From Cupriavidus gilardii (GTDB taxonomy: Bacteria > Pseudomonadota > Gammaproteobacteria > Burkholderiales > Burkholderiaceae): a DNA stretch of 64,000 nucleotides. This document shows positions 1 to 10,303 of the stretch, in pieces. Every line of letters starts with the position of its first letter. Within the stretch, counting starts at the first letter, position 1. The DNA lies in the NCBI RefSeq assembly GCF_013314895.1, contig NZ_JABTYE010000024.1, positions 1 to 64,000 of the forward strand, read 5' to 3'. A program made the translations under genes and the position numbers. The notes under the pieces were generated by a model. That model had not been told where the DNA came from. It ran no database searches and was given only the letters and a program-made list of their open reading frames with translations.

Positions 1-90
1 CGTTCGCTTCCGTTCCCTCTCCACAGCACTCTCCCAATCTCGGCAGGAAAAGTGTCAACCGTATTCAGGACGGGTCACCCAAAACAAAAA

Positions 91-118
91 AACCCCACGG
101 GCTTGCACCCGTGGGGTT
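91..118 (-). terminator. Rho-independent terminator of groESL
   Basis: An 11-bp perfect stem (91-101 with 108-118) closes a 6-nt loop. On the minus strand it is followed by a T-rich run (from the A-run at 81-92). It lies about 50 bp beyond the groEL stop codon and would end the groES-groEL transcript. Confidence 0.9.
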
Positions 119-171
119 TTCGACTGAAGCGAGCAGTCTGGGCTGTCGGCCGAAGCCGACGGCCGGCGTGA

Positions 172-1815
<1,644 letters not shown>

Positions 1816-1923
1816 GTTCTAGATCTCCAGAATTCTGTACGGGAAATGTCCCGGGCGCGATCGCCGCAGCGGCGGAACCGGGCGCCCAGGGGGTTCCGGA
1901 CGCGCGGCGCCCGGACAGCGACA

Positions 1924-2214
1924 TCACTTGTTGATGACCGCCATGATGTCTTCTTCGCGCATGACCAGCAGTTCCTGGCCATCCACCTTCACGCTCTGGC
2001 CGGCGTACTTGCCGAACAGCACGCGGTCACCCACCTTGACGTCGAGGGCGATCGAGGCGCCCTTGTCATCCTTCTTGCCCGGGCCGACGGCCAGCACTTC
2101 ACCCTGATCGGGCTTCTCGGCAGCATTGTCGGGAATCACGATGCCGGAAGCGGTCTTGGTTTCGTTGTCCAGACGCTTGACGATCACGCGGTCGTGCAAA
2201 GGACGCAGATTCAT
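1924..2214 (-). CDS. groES: Co-chaperonin GroES (10 kDa)
   Basis: GroES is the heptameric lid of the GroEL chamber. The 96-residue length matches the family. It opens MNLRPLHDRVIVKRLDNETK, has the mobile-loop segment TASGIVIPDNAAEKP near residues 21-35, and has the GKYAG segment near residues 69-73. An AAGGAG ribosome site sits 5 nt before the ATG. It is the first gene of the groESL operon and is transcribed from the promoter and CIRCE operator just upstream. Confidence 0.98.
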   Translation of the reverse strand: MNLRPLHDRVIVKRLDNETKTASGIVIPDNAAEKPDQGEVLAVGPGKKDDKGASIALDVKVGDRVLFGKYAGQSVKVDGQELLVMREEDIMAVINK

Positions 2215-2315
2215 ACGGACTCCTTAGTACAAGTGAGCATTTATTTGCAAAGTGGCCACCGCGGGAGTGCGGAGGCCCTTGAAATCGGCCGACAGATGCA
2301 GGCTACAGCACGCTG

Positions 2316-2342
2316 TTAGCACTCGCACCCGGCGAGTGCTAA
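2316..2342 (-). promoter_or_regulatory. CIRCE operator (HrcA site)
   Basis: A perfect inverted repeat TTAGCACTC-N9-GAGTGCTAA occupies 2316-2324 and 2334-2342, identical to the CIRCE consensus. Its right edge abuts the -10 box of the groES promoter, so the bound repressor HrcA would cover the transcription start. hrcA itself is not in the window. Confidence 0.96.
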
Positions 2343-2370
2343 TTATAGGGACGGGGTCTCGGGTTTTCAA
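2342..2370 (-). promoter_or_regulatory. Sigma-70 promoter of groESL
   Basis: Read on the minus strand, TTGAAA (2365-2370) and TATAAT (2342-2347) are separated by exactly 17 bp, a near-consensus vegetative promoter. No good sigma-32 box pair was seen. Heat induction of this operon may therefore rest on HrcA/CIRCE rather than RpoH; that part is inference. Confidence 0.85.
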
Positions 2371-2516
2371 GACGAGGTCTGAATGCGGGTTTACCCGCAT
2401 AAAGGAAGGAAAAACGACGCGGCCCCGCGCCGGGCAAGGCCGGACGGGCATTGTCTCTTATATTGTGTGCCCGGTATTTTTCAGCCGAATGTCGGCCCGG
2501 GAGCCGCCCGGTGGGT

Positions 2517-3494
2517 TCAGACCCCGCCCCGGAGCTGCGGCAGCACCGTCTGCGCGCAGGCGTCGATCCAGGCCTGCTGGTTGCCGCAGACGTTGTGCAG
2601 GAAGACCGCGTCGGCGCCCATCGCCAGGTCCTCGGCCAGCCAGGCGGCCTGTTGCGCGGCGTCGCAGGAGATCCGGACCGCGCGCTCGATGTCCTCCGGG
2701 GACACGGTGCCGGCGCGGGCATCGAACTCGGCCGGGGTCGCCAGGTTTGCCGCGGTCTCGCTGTCGAACACATTGGTGCGCCACTGCTCGTAGGCCATGC
2801 GGCGCGCCGCCTCGTCGCCCTGGGTCGGGTCGGCGTAGGCGATCTTGGCCTGGATATGGACCGGCTTGGCTTCGCCGCCGCCCTCGCGGAAGGCATCGAT
2901 CACCGCGCGCATGGTCTCGCGCGGCGCCGAGATCGTGATCAGGCCGTCGGCCCACTGCCCCGCCCAGCGCGCGGTCTGCTCGGTCAGCGCGGCGGCGAAG
3001 ATCGGCGGCGGACGCTGCGGCAGGGTATAGAGCCGCGCGCGATCGACCACGATGCTGCCGTGGTGCGTCACCTCCTCGCCGCGCCACAGCGCGCGCATCA
3101 CGTCCACCGATTCGGCCAGCATGGTCTGGCGCTCCGGCTTGGGCGGCCAGGGCCGCCCTGTGATGTGTTCGTTCAGCGCCTCGCCGGTGCCCAGCGCGAT
3201 CCAGAAGCGGCCGGGAAACATGGCCTCGAGCGTCGCCGCCGCCTGCGCGACCACGGCCGGGTGGTAACGGCCGAACGGACAGGCCACCACGCCGGCCGGC
3301 AGATCGACGGTCGCCATCGCGGCACCGAGCCAGGACCACGAATGGCCGCTCTCCCCTTGCCGTTCGCTCCAGGGATGGAAGTGGTCGGAGCTGCTGAGCG
3401 CGGTAAAGCCCGCCAGCTGCGCGGCGCGCGCGTAGCGCAGCAGGTCGCCCGGCGAGAACTGTTCGTGCGAGGCGTGATAGCCGATCAAGGGCAT
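2517..3494 (-). CDS. Luciferase-like flavin oxidoreductase (LLM class)
   Basis: A 325-residue TIM-barrel protein of the bacterial luciferase/LLM family, probably cytoplasmic and flavin-using. It starts MPLIGYHASHEQFSPGDLLR and contains SSSDHFHPWSERQG near residues 39-52 and GRFWIALGTGEALNEHITG near residues 100-118. These resemble the subfamily annotated as probable non-F420 flavinoid oxidoreductase. The internal ATG at 3494 was chosen because AAGGAG lies 6 nt upstream, unlike the ATG 8 codons earlier. It follows the ASRT and GH13 genes in the same direction, suggesting one transcript. The substrate is unknown. Confidence 0.8.
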   Translation of the reverse strand: MPLIGYHASHEQFSPGDLLRYARAAQLAGFTALSSSDHFHPWSERQGESGHSWSWLGAAMATVDLPAGVVACPFGRYHPAVVAQAAATLEAMFPGRFWIALGTGEALNEHITGRPWPPKPERQTMLAESVDVMRALWRGEEVTHHGSIVVDRARLYTLPQRPPPIFAAALTEQTARWAGQWADGLITISAPRETMRAVIDAFREGGGEAKPVHIQAKIAYADPTQGDEAARRMAYEQWRTNVFDSETAANLATPAEFDARAGTVSPEDIERAVRISCDAAQQAAWLAEDLAMGADAVFLHNVCGNQQAWIDACAQTVLPQLRGGV

Positions 3495-3537
3495 GGCGGA
3501 CTCCTTGTGGGTTGTCATCGGCGCGCAGCCATCGGAC

Positions 3538-3924
3538 TCAGCCGGCTGCGGCCGGGACCGGATAGGCGAGCGTGGTCATCAGCGCCAGCGCGGCCTGGCG
3601 CGAATCGAGCCGGGTGTGCTGGACGACGATCGGCACATCGGACTCGAACACGCTGGCGTAATCCGTATCCTCGGGGATCGGTTCGGGGTCGCGCAGATCG
3701 TTGAAGCGCAGATGCAGCGTGCGGCGGGCCGGCACCGTGACGCGATACGGGCCGACGGGCTCGCGGTCGGCATAGAAGATCGTCACGGTGACATTGGCCG
3801 GGGTATCGCCGGTATTGAGCAGGCAGGCCGCCTCGTGGCTGTTCAGTTGCCGGCTGGCGGCCGGGTCGGTCGGCGGCAGATAGCCTTCGGCAATGACCCA
3901 GCGCCGTTGTCCGATCGCTTCCAT
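3538..3924 (-). CDS. Anabaena sensory rhodopsin transducer (ASRT) family protein
   Basis: A 128-residue soluble protein with strong recalled similarity to the cyanobacterial sensory rhodopsin transducer. It shares the WVIAEGYLPP opening, the SHEAACLLNTGD segment, the block FYADREPVGPYRVTVPARRT, and the stretches RFNDLRDPEPIP and PIVVQHTRLDSRQA. The Anabaena protein is a tetrameric beta-sandwich that couples to a rhodopsin. The wider family has been proposed to bind small molecules such as sugars. No rhodopsin gene is present here; the neighbours are two GH13 enzymes. A sugar- or stress-linked role is therefore more likely, though this is inference. The start at 3924 has AAGGAG 6 nt upstream. 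Confidence 0.85.
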   Translation of the reverse strand: MEAIGQRRWVIAEGYLPPTDPAASRQLNSHEAACLLNTGDTPANVTVTIFYADREPVGPYRVTVPARRTLHLRFNDLRDPEPIPEDTDYASVFESDVPIVVQHTRLDSRQAALALMTTLAYPVPAAAG

Positions 3925-3946
3925 CGCGTTCTCCTTGTCGTTGGTC

Positions 3947-5572
3947 TCAGGGCGCAAAGCCCGGCCGCTGCCGCAGCCAGCGATAGCCGTAGGCGCGCAG
4001 CTTCAGGGTATGCGCGTGCTCCTGCGGCGGATATGGGCCATCGACCAGCATGTCGCGCAGCTCACTGAGGTCGACGTCGGCCAGCTTCACCTCGACGTCC
4101 TTGCCCGACAGATTGGCGAAAGTGAAGACCACCTGCCCGTCCAGCTCGTGCCGCAGCGCCAGCACCGAGGGACAGCCCACGTCCATCACCGTGCATTGGC
4201 CATAGCCGATCTCCGGCATGCCGACGCGCGCGCGGATCATCTTGCCGGTCCTGGCCAGCAGCGAATCGTCGCGCAGCGATTGGTCGTAGATATTGACCTT
4301 GTCGTAGGCGAACGGGCCCTCGCGGATCACGGGCACGGGCAGCGAGTCGGGATCGGCGGGCGAGAAGCCGCCATTGATTTCGTCGGACCACTGCATCGCG
4401 GTCCGTACCGCATGGCGCTCCTTCAGCGACAGGTCCTCGCCCATGCCGATCTCCTCGCCATAGCGCAGGATCGGCGTGCCGGGCAGCGAGAACAGCAGCG
4501 CATGGACCTGCGCGATGCGGCGCTGGTCGCCATCGAGCATCGGCGGCAGCCGGCGGCGGATGCCGCGGTTATAGACGCGCATGTCCTCGTCGGGAGCAAA
4601 GCGCTGCATCACCTCTTCGCGCTCGGCTTCGCTCAGTCGCTCCAGATCGAGCTCGTCGTGGTTGCGCACCCATACCGCGTATTGCGCGCGCTCCGGCGGA
4701 TCGGGCTGCTCGCGCAGCGCGCGCTCGATGGGCTCGGCCTGTTCGCGCGCCAGCGCCAGGAACAGGAAGTTGTTCAGGAAGAAGTTCGACACCAGCGTCA
4801 ACCGATGCCCCTTGCCGAAGTAGCGCGCGTAGTCCTCGGCCGGAACGTCGACCTCGCCGAGCAGCACCGCGTCGGAGCGGCGCAGCGTCGCGAACGCACG
4901 CAGGTCGTTCAGCAGCCAGAAGCCGTCGTCGCGCGGGTCCGCTTCCTTTGCCCCATCGATCATGTGCCCCGCCGCATCGATGCGGAATCCCGATACCCCC
5001 AGCCGCAGCCAGAACGACATGATCTCCTCGATCTCGGCGCGCACGGCGGGATTGGCGATATTGAGATCGGGCTGGTGCGAATAGAAGGCGTGCCGGTAGT
5101 ACTGCCCCGCTTCCTCGTCCCAGGTCCACACGCTGTCCTCGACGGTGGGGAAGATCGGCTTGACGTCGGTCTCCTCGGGTTCGTCGGCCCAGACGTAGTA
5201 GTCCCGATACGGCGAATTGCGGTCGCGCCGCGCCTCCTGGAACCAGCGATGCTGATCCGACGTGTGGTGCGCCACCAGTTCCACCATCACGCGGATACCG
5301 AGTTCCTCGGCTTTCTCAAGCAGCGCGACCATGTCGGCCAGATTGCCGAAGCGCGCATCGACCGCGAGATGGTCGGTGATGTCATAGCCGCCATCGCGAA
5401 ACGGCGACTGGTAGAACGGCGAGAGCCAGATGCATGTCACGCCGAGCCCGCGCAGGTATTCGAGATGCGCCGTCAACCCCTGCAGGTCGCCCCATCCGTC
5501 GTTATTGCCGTCGCGAAACATGCCGACGTCGATTTGATAGACGATCGCATTGCGGTACCAGAGCGAACGCAT
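3947..5572 (-). CDS. GH13 trehalose-synthase-like enzyme
   Basis: A 541-residue alpha-amylase-superfamily enzyme resembling maltose alpha-D-glucosyltransferase (trehalose synthase). Such enzymes interconvert maltose and trehalose. GH13 landmarks are the VELVAHHTSDQHRWF region near residue 100, the likely nucleophile in GFRIDAAGH (D199), the acid/base in LLGEVDVP (E240), and the third carboxylate in WVRNHDELDL (D306). The NHDELD form is typical of trehalose synthases. It lacks the maltokinase domain fused in some homologues. The start was chosen for GGAAGGAG 5 nt upstream. A hydrolytic role cannot be excluded. Confidence 0.82.
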   Translation of the reverse strand: MRSLWYRNAIVYQIDVGMFRDGNNDGWGDLQGLTAHLEYLRGLGVTCIWLSPFYQSPFRDGGYDITDHLAVDARFGNLADMVALLEKAEELGIRVMVELVAHHTSDQHRWFQEARRDRNSPYRDYYVWADEPEETDVKPIFPTVEDSVWTWDEEAGQYYRHAFYSHQPDLNIANPAVRAEIEEIMSFWLRLGVSGFRIDAAGHMIDGAKEADPRDDGFWLLNDLRAFATLRRSDAVLLGEVDVPAEDYARYFGKGHRLTLVSNFFLNNFLFLALAREQAEPIERALREQPDPPERAQYAVWVRNHDELDLERLSEAEREEVMQRFAPDEDMRVYNRGIRRRLPPMLDGDQRRIAQVHALLFSLPGTPILRYGEEIGMGEDLSLKERHAVRTAMQWSDEINGGFSPADPDSLPVPVIREGPFAYDKVNIYDQSLRDDSLLARTGKMIRARVGMPEIGYGQCTVMDVGCPSVLALRHELDGQVVFTFANLSGKDVEVKLADVDLSELRDMLVDGPYPPQEHAHTLKLRAYGYRWLRQRPGFAP

Positions 5573-5598
5573 GGGCTCTCCTTCCTGACGATTGAACA

Positions 5599-5712
5599 GC
5601 GACAACGGCAACGGAAACGGAAACTGAAACGACAGCCGCCGGGACCGTGCGCACCGCCCATCTCGGTTCCGACCTCGGTTTCGACCTCGGTTTCGACCTC
5701 GTTTCGACCGCG
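5599..5712. repeat. Simple-sequence repeats between two GH13 genes
   Basis: The spacer between the two GH13 genes is largely low-complexity. At 5599-5633 there are about five degenerate 6-bp units of the CAACGG/GAAACG type. At 5667-5712 there are about four 12-bp units close to GACCTCGGTTTC. No promoter or terminator stands out in it. Confidence 0.75.
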
Positions 5713-5713
5713 G

Positions 5714-7324
5714 TTACGGCCGCAACGGCTCCAGCAAGACGCCCTGCTCCGGCTGCAGCATGCCGTCGAACCGGCGGTCCGAACCATCCGGCAGGCTGTC
5801 GATCGCGACGCGCCAGTCGCCCTCGACATCGAGCGGCAGCGGCCGCTCGGCGAAGTTGATGCAGACCACGCGCTCGTCTGCGCCATGCCGGCGGCGATAG
5901 GCGAGCACCTCGGGAGGCGACGGCAGTTCTTCCCTGTTGCCCAGGCGCAGCGCCAAACTGGCGCGGCGCGCGGCGATCAGGTTGCGGTACAGATGCAGCA
6001 TCGACGAGGGCTGCGACCATTGCGATTGCACCGATAACGTGGCCGCCTCGGGCGGGAACGGCAGCCAGGTGCGCGCCCCGCGCCAGCCATGCGGGGGCGC
6101 AAAGTCCCACGGGATCGGTCCGCGCGGGCCGTCGCGTCCGCCCGGGTCGACCCGTTGGCCCGGCGCGACGGCCACGTCCTCCAGTCCCAGTTCCTCGCCC
6201 TGAAAGATGAACGGCGTGCCGCGCAGCGTCAGCAGCATCACCGCGGCGGCGCGCGCCCGACGCATGGAGCCGCCGTAGCGCGTGCGATGCCGCTCGTTGT
6301 CGTGATTGGACAGCACCCAGGTCGGCCATGCCTGCGCCGGCTGCAGCAGCGCATCGACCTCGCGGATGCAGGTGCGGAACACCACCGGGTCCCACGGCGC
6401 ATCGAGCGGCGGGAAATTGAACGACATATGGAGTTCGTCGCCGGCGCCGTAGTACTGCACCACGGTGGCGGTCGAGCGGATATTGACCTCGCCGACCAGC
6501 ACACGGTCGCCCGGATAGCTGTCGACCAGCTTGCGGATGCCGCGCAGCACCTCGTGGCTGTACGGGTCGTCGTTGAAGTCGGCCAGCGGTTCGCCGGCCA
6601 GGCAGCGCGGATGATCGGCGAAGGTCGGGTCCTTGCCGGTGCAATGCGCGACGTCGATGCGAAAGCCGTCGACGCCGCGATCGAGCCAGAAGCGCAGCAC
6701 GCCGTGCATGGCCTGCACGACCTCGGGATTGCGCCAGTTCAGGTCCGGCTGCTGCGGCAGGAACAGATGCAGGTAGTACTGGCCGGTGGCCTCGTCCCAG
6801 GTCCAGGCGCTGCCGGCGCCGAGCGCCGCGCGCCAATCGTTTGGCTGGTCGCGCCAGATGTACCAGTCGCGCTTCGGGTTGTCGCGCGACGAACGCGATT
6901 CGATGAACCACGGATGCTGGTCCGACGTGTGGTTCGGCACGAAATCGAGCAGCACGCGCAGGCCGCGCGCATGCGCCTCGCCGATCAGCCGGTCGGCATC
7001 GGCCAGCGAGCCGAACACCGGATCGACATCGCAATAGTCGCTGATGTCGTAGCCCGCATCGGCCATCGGCGAGCGATAGATCGGCGAGATCCAGATCGTG
7101 TCGGCGCCCAGCGCGCGCACATGGTCGAGCCGCTCGATGATGCCGGCCAGATCGCCGACGCCGTCGCCATTCGCATCGGCGAAGGAGCGCGGGTAGATCT
7201 GGTAGACCACGGCGCTCTTCCACCAGAGCGAGGTGTCGCGCGTCGCTTCGACGGTCTGCGAGGGGTCGGGCGGCGGGCCAGGTCGGGCCTCGGCGGGGGC
7301 GGTGGTACGGACGTTCACATTCAT
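5714..7324 (-). CDS. GH13 alpha-glucosidase
   Basis: A 536-residue glycoside hydrolase family 13 enzyme of the alpha-glucosidase/oligo-1,6-glucosidase type. It opens with WWKSAVVYQIYPRSFADANG near residues 34-53. It has FVPNHTSDQHPWF (128-140), the nucleophile in GFRIDVAHC (D224), the acid/base in VLVGEVNI (E279) and SNHDNER (D342). It probably hydrolyses alpha-1,4 or alpha-1,6 glucosides to glucose in the cytoplasm, as no signal peptide is seen. The ATG at 7324 is the first in a plausible place; its ribosome site is weak. It probably supplies or removes sugars handled by the trehalose-synthase-like neighbour. Confidence 0.85.
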   Translation of the reverse strand: MNVNVRTTAPAEARPGPPPDPSQTVEATRDTSLWWKSAVVYQIYPRSFADANGDGVGDLAGIIERLDHVRALGADTIWISPIYRSPMADAGYDISDYCDVDPVFGSLADADRLIGEAHARGLRVLLDFVPNHTSDQHPWFIESRSSRDNPKRDWYIWRDQPNDWRAALGAGSAWTWDEATGQYYLHLFLPQQPDLNWRNPEVVQAMHGVLRFWLDRGVDGFRIDVAHCTGKDPTFADHPRCLAGEPLADFNDDPYSHEVLRGIRKLVDSYPGDRVLVGEVNIRSTATVVQYYGAGDELHMSFNFPPLDAPWDPVVFRTCIREVDALLQPAQAWPTWVLSNHDNERHRTRYGGSMRRARAAAVMLLTLRGTPFIFQGEELGLEDVAVAPGQRVDPGGRDGPRGPIPWDFAPPHGWRGARTWLPFPPEAATLSVQSQWSQPSSMLHLYRNLIAARRASLALRLGNREELPSPPEVLAYRRRHGADERVVCINFAERPLPLDVEGDWRVAIDSLPDGSDRRFDGMLQPEQGVLLEPLRP

Positions 7325-7567
7325 GGGTTCGCTGCGGTCGCGGATGTCGTCCCGGCGTCGATGCAGCTTCCATGCCTGTTTGGCAGCGTCTTCGGTGTCG
7401 TCCCCAACCGAACCGATACAGGCACGGGGACAGCGGACCAGGATGGGCAAATCCTGCGCGCCCGCGGTAATTTTTTCCGATGGGGTCCGGCGTGACGGGT
7501 TGGCGAGCGGCAGGAATGCCGCAGAAGGGAGGCCGCCGGTGCGAAGGGCCAGGACAGCAGGCCGCGG

Positions 7568-7858
7568 CTAGGACAACAGGCCCGAATCCTCGATATAGCC
7601 CAGTGCCTGCCGAATTTCGCGGCGTGCCTTCAGGCTGTAGCAGACCTGCCTGTCCTGGACCGTCAGGGCCACGATGTCGGCCTGCAGCAGCTCCTGGAAG
7701 ATCCGCCCCGCCCGGCGCAGCGTCAGACCCGCGGCGGCGGCCAGGTCGGCCGCCGGCACGCAGACGTCGCCGGCCTCCAGCAGCGCGCGGCAGATGTCGG
7801 CGCGCGCCGGATCGGTCAGCAAGGCATAGCTCAACGTGGCTTCCTGCTTCGGGTCCAT
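7568..7858 (-). CDS. ArsR-like winged-helix regulator
   Basis: A 96-residue protein whose sequence (LLTDPARADICRALLEAGDV, then VPAADLAAAAGLTLRRAGRIFQEL) fits a compact winged helix of the ArsR/GntR-like type. There is no obvious metal-binding Cys cluster; single cysteines occur at about residues 23, 33 and 73. It is transcribed toward the alpha-glucosidase, 243 bp ahead of it, and could regulate the GH13 cluster. That target is inferred from position only. Confidence 0.65.
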   Translation of the reverse strand: MDPKQEATLSYALLTDPARADICRALLEAGDVCVPAADLAAAAGLTLRRAGRIFQELLQADIVALTVQDRQVCYSLKARREIRQALGYIEDSGLLS

Positions 7859-7928
7859 GTCCGTACATTAGGCGCCACATCACACATTGGCAAGCCGCGT
7901 TCGGGGGATGACACACGCAGGACAAATT

Positions 7929-7956
7929 CGTCGTCCCCGCATGCGCAGGGACGACG
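7929..7956. other. Perfect 9-bp stem hairpin in intergenic DNA
   Basis: CGTCGTCCC (7929-7937) pairs fully with GGGACGACG (7948-7956) around a 10-nt loop. It lies about 30 bp past the end of the molybdenum hydroxylase gene. With no T-run on either strand it is at best a weak terminator; it may be a dispersed palindrome. Confidence 0.5.
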
Positions 7957-7989
7957 TGGCGGTCTGGCGACCGACGCTGCTGCCGTCGC

Positions 7990-10284
7990 CTACGCCATCA
8001 CGAACGGCAGCTGCCGCTGCCGCTTGCCGGTCAGCTTGAACACCGCGTTGGCGACCGCCGGCGCAATCACCGGTACGCCAGGCTCGCCAAGCCCGGTCGG
8101 CGGATCCTCGGACGGCACGAAGTGCACCTCGACCGGCGGCGCGTCGTTGATGCGCACCGGCGGGAAGTCGCCGAAGTTGCTGTTCTTGACCGCGCCGTTC
8201 TCGATCTCGATGGCAAACCCCGGCCGGATCATCGCCAGGCCAAACACGCAGCCTCCCTCGATCTGCGCGCGCGCCGACAGCGGATTGACCACGCGATTGG
8301 CATGCACGCCGGCGGTCACGCGGTGCACGTGCGGCTGCCCGTTCTGCAGCGAGACCTCGACCACATAGGCCACCGCAGAATCGAACGACTGGTGTACCGC
8401 GACACCCCAGGCGCGGCCCGCCGGCAGCTTGCGCTTGCCGTAGCCGGACTTCTCTACCGCCAGCTGCAGCGCCGCGCGCTGGCGCGCGCCCTTGACCGGA
8501 TCGAGCTGCGCGAGCCGGTACGCGACCGGGTCCTGCCTGGCCACCGTCGCCAGCTCGTCGATCAGCGTCTCCTTGACGAACGCGGTGTGCGTATGGCCCA
8601 CCGAGCGCCACCACAGCACCGGCACCTGCACCTTCGGGTGATGCACCGACAGCCGCAGCGGGAAGCCATAGTCGTGGTCGACGATGCCTTCGGTCATGGT
8701 GTGGTCGACGCCGTCCTTGACCAGGAAGGCCTCGAACGGCGAGCCCATCACCAGCGACTGGCCGACGATGGCGTGCTCCCAGCCCAGCACCTTGCCCCGC
8801 GCATCGACGCCGATGCGGGCGTGGTGCAGATGCAGCGGCCGGTAGTAGCCGCCGCGGATATCGTCCTCGCGGCTCCAGATGACCTTGACCGGCTCGCGAT
8901 GGCCCTTGGCGACCCAGGCGCGCATCACCTGTGCGGCCTCGACCAGATAGTCCGCGCTCGGCACCGCACGACGGCCGAAGCCGCCGCCGGCCATCATCGT
9001 CACGATCGAGATCTGCTCGGGCGGCAGGCCGAAAGTCCTGGCCAGCGCCCCGTGGTCGACGGTCTGGAACTGCGTGCCGGCCCAGACCTTGACGCGGGCC
9101 GGCTTGCCGTCGGCCACCTCGGCCTGCATCGTGCAGTTCAGCGGTTCCATCGGCGCGTGCGCCAGATACGGGAAGCGGTACTCCGCCTCGACAGTGCGCG
9201 CGGCCCCGCCGAGGTCGAAGGCATCGGCGCGCGGCGTCTTGCCGGGTTGGCGCGCCAGCTTCGCGTATTCCTCGTACAGCGCCGCACTCGAAACCGTCGA
9301 GCCGCTGTCGTCCCATTCGACCTGCAGCGCATCGCGCCCCTGCCTGGCCGGCCAGTAGCCATTGGCGACCACGGCGACGCCGGTGCCGCCGCCATCGGTC
9401 GGCACCTCCAGCACCTCGACCACGCCCTTGACCGCACGCGCCGCGTCGGCATTGAAGCGGCGCACCTTGCCGCCGAAGCGCGGCGGCCGCGCGACCACGG
9501 CGACCATCAGGTTGTCGAGTTGCGTATCGATGCCGAAGCCGACCGAACCGTCGAGCTTGCCGCGCGTGTCCAGCCGCGGCGTCGGCTTGCCGATCAGCGT
9601 GAAGCGCGACGGATCCTTCAGCGTGACCTGCTGCGGCACCGGCATCTCCATCGCGGCCGGCGCCAGCTCGCCATAGGTCGCGCGGCGATTGCCGGCGGTG
9701 ACCACACCTTGCGCGGTGGTGCACGCCGACGGATCGACCTGCCACCGCTGCGCCGCGGCGGCCACCAGCATCGCGCGGGCCCGGGCACCCAGCTCCCGAT
9801 ACTGCTGGTACGAATGCTTGACCGCGGTCGAGCCGCCGGTCATCTGAATTCCCATCGCCGGATCCTTGTACGGATCGCCGGCCGGCGCCAGCACTGCGCG
9901 CACATTGCGCCAGTCGACATCGAGCTCCTCGGCCAGCGCCATCGGCAAGGCGGTGTGCACCCCCTGGCCGAACTCGAGCCGGTTGACCGCGATGGTCACG
10001 GTGTTGTCCGGCGCGATCACGATAAAGGCCTGCGGCGCGGCGGCCGGACCCTTTGCCACAGGCGCCGCGGCTTCTTCGGCCGCCGCCGCGCTCAGCGGTG
10101 CGATGCCCAGCGCCAGTCCGCCGCCGGCCATGCCGGTCAGCTTCAGAAACGTGCGCCGGTCGATCCCGGCGCGCGGCGCGTCATGGCCGTCATGGTCATC
10201 ATGGCCGTCATGGCCGTCATGGCCCCGATCGGCGGCGCCGCCGGATAGCGCGGCAAGCCGCGCCCCAAGTCGTTGCATTTGCAT
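7990..10284 (-). CDS. Molybdopterin-binding large subunit of an aldehyde/isoquinoline-oxidoreductase-type hydroxylase
   Basis: A 764-residue large subunit of the xanthine oxidase family, closest in appearance to isoquinoline 1-oxidoreductase beta subunits. These proteins hold the Mo cofactor and hydroxylate aldehydes or N-heterocycles. The N-terminus carries a twin-arginine signal, DRRTFLKLT (RR at 43-44), then a hydrophobic AGGGLALGIAPLSAAAAEEA stretch, so export of a folded enzyme is expected. Before it lies an odd Gly-His-Asp repeat (residues 21-35). The start at 10284 has GGGGAGA 4 nt upstream. The [2Fe-2S] partner is encoded just upstream. No cytochrome c third subunit is adjacent, unlike many relatives. 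The substrate is unknown. Confidence 0.88.
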   Translation of the reverse strand: MQMQRLGARLAALSGGAADRGHDGHDGHDDHDGHDAPRAGIDRRTFLKLTGMAGGGLALGIAPLSAAAAEEAAAPVAKGPAAAPQAFIVIAPDNTVTIAVNRLEFGQGVHTALPMALAEELDVDWRNVRAVLAPAGDPYKDPAMGIQMTGGSTAVKHSYQQYRELGARARAMLVAAAAQRWQVDPSACTTAQGVVTAGNRRATYGELAPAAMEMPVPQQVTLKDPSRFTLIGKPTPRLDTRGKLDGSVGFGIDTQLDNLMVAVVARPPRFGGKVRRFNADAARAVKGVVEVLEVPTDGGGTGVAVVANGYWPARQGRDALQVEWDDSGSTVSSAALYEEYAKLARQPGKTPRADAFDLGGAARTVEAEYRFPYLAHAPMEPLNCTMQAEVADGKPARVKVWAGTQFQTVDHGALARTFGLPPEQISIVTMMAGGGFGRRAVPSADYLVEAAQVMRAWVAKGHREPVKVIWSREDDIRGGYYRPLHLHHARIGVDARGKVLGWEHAIVGQSLVMGSPFEAFLVKDGVDHTMTEGIVDHDYGFPLRLSVHHPKVQVPVLWWRSVGHTHTAFVKETLIDELATVARQDPVAYRLAQLDPVKGARQRAALQLAVEKSGYGKRKLPAGRAWGVAVHQSFDSAVAYVVEVSLQNGQPHVHRVTAGVHANRVVNPLSARAQIEGGCVFGLAMIRPGFAIEIENGAVKNSNFGDFPPVRINDAPPVEVHFVPSEDPPTGLGEPGVPVIAPAVANAVFKLTGKRQRQLPFVMA
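10180..10224 (-). repeat. 9-bp repeats encoding a Gly-His-Asp tract
   Basis: Near-perfect tandem 9-bp units (on the plus strand ATGGCCGTC/ATGGTCATC) encode GHDGHDGHDDHDGHD, residues 21-35 of the molybdenum hydroxylase, directly before its Tat motif. Such a tract is not part of a normal Tat signal. Confidence 0.85.
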
Positions 10285-10303
10285 GGTGTCTCCCCGGACT
10301 CGA

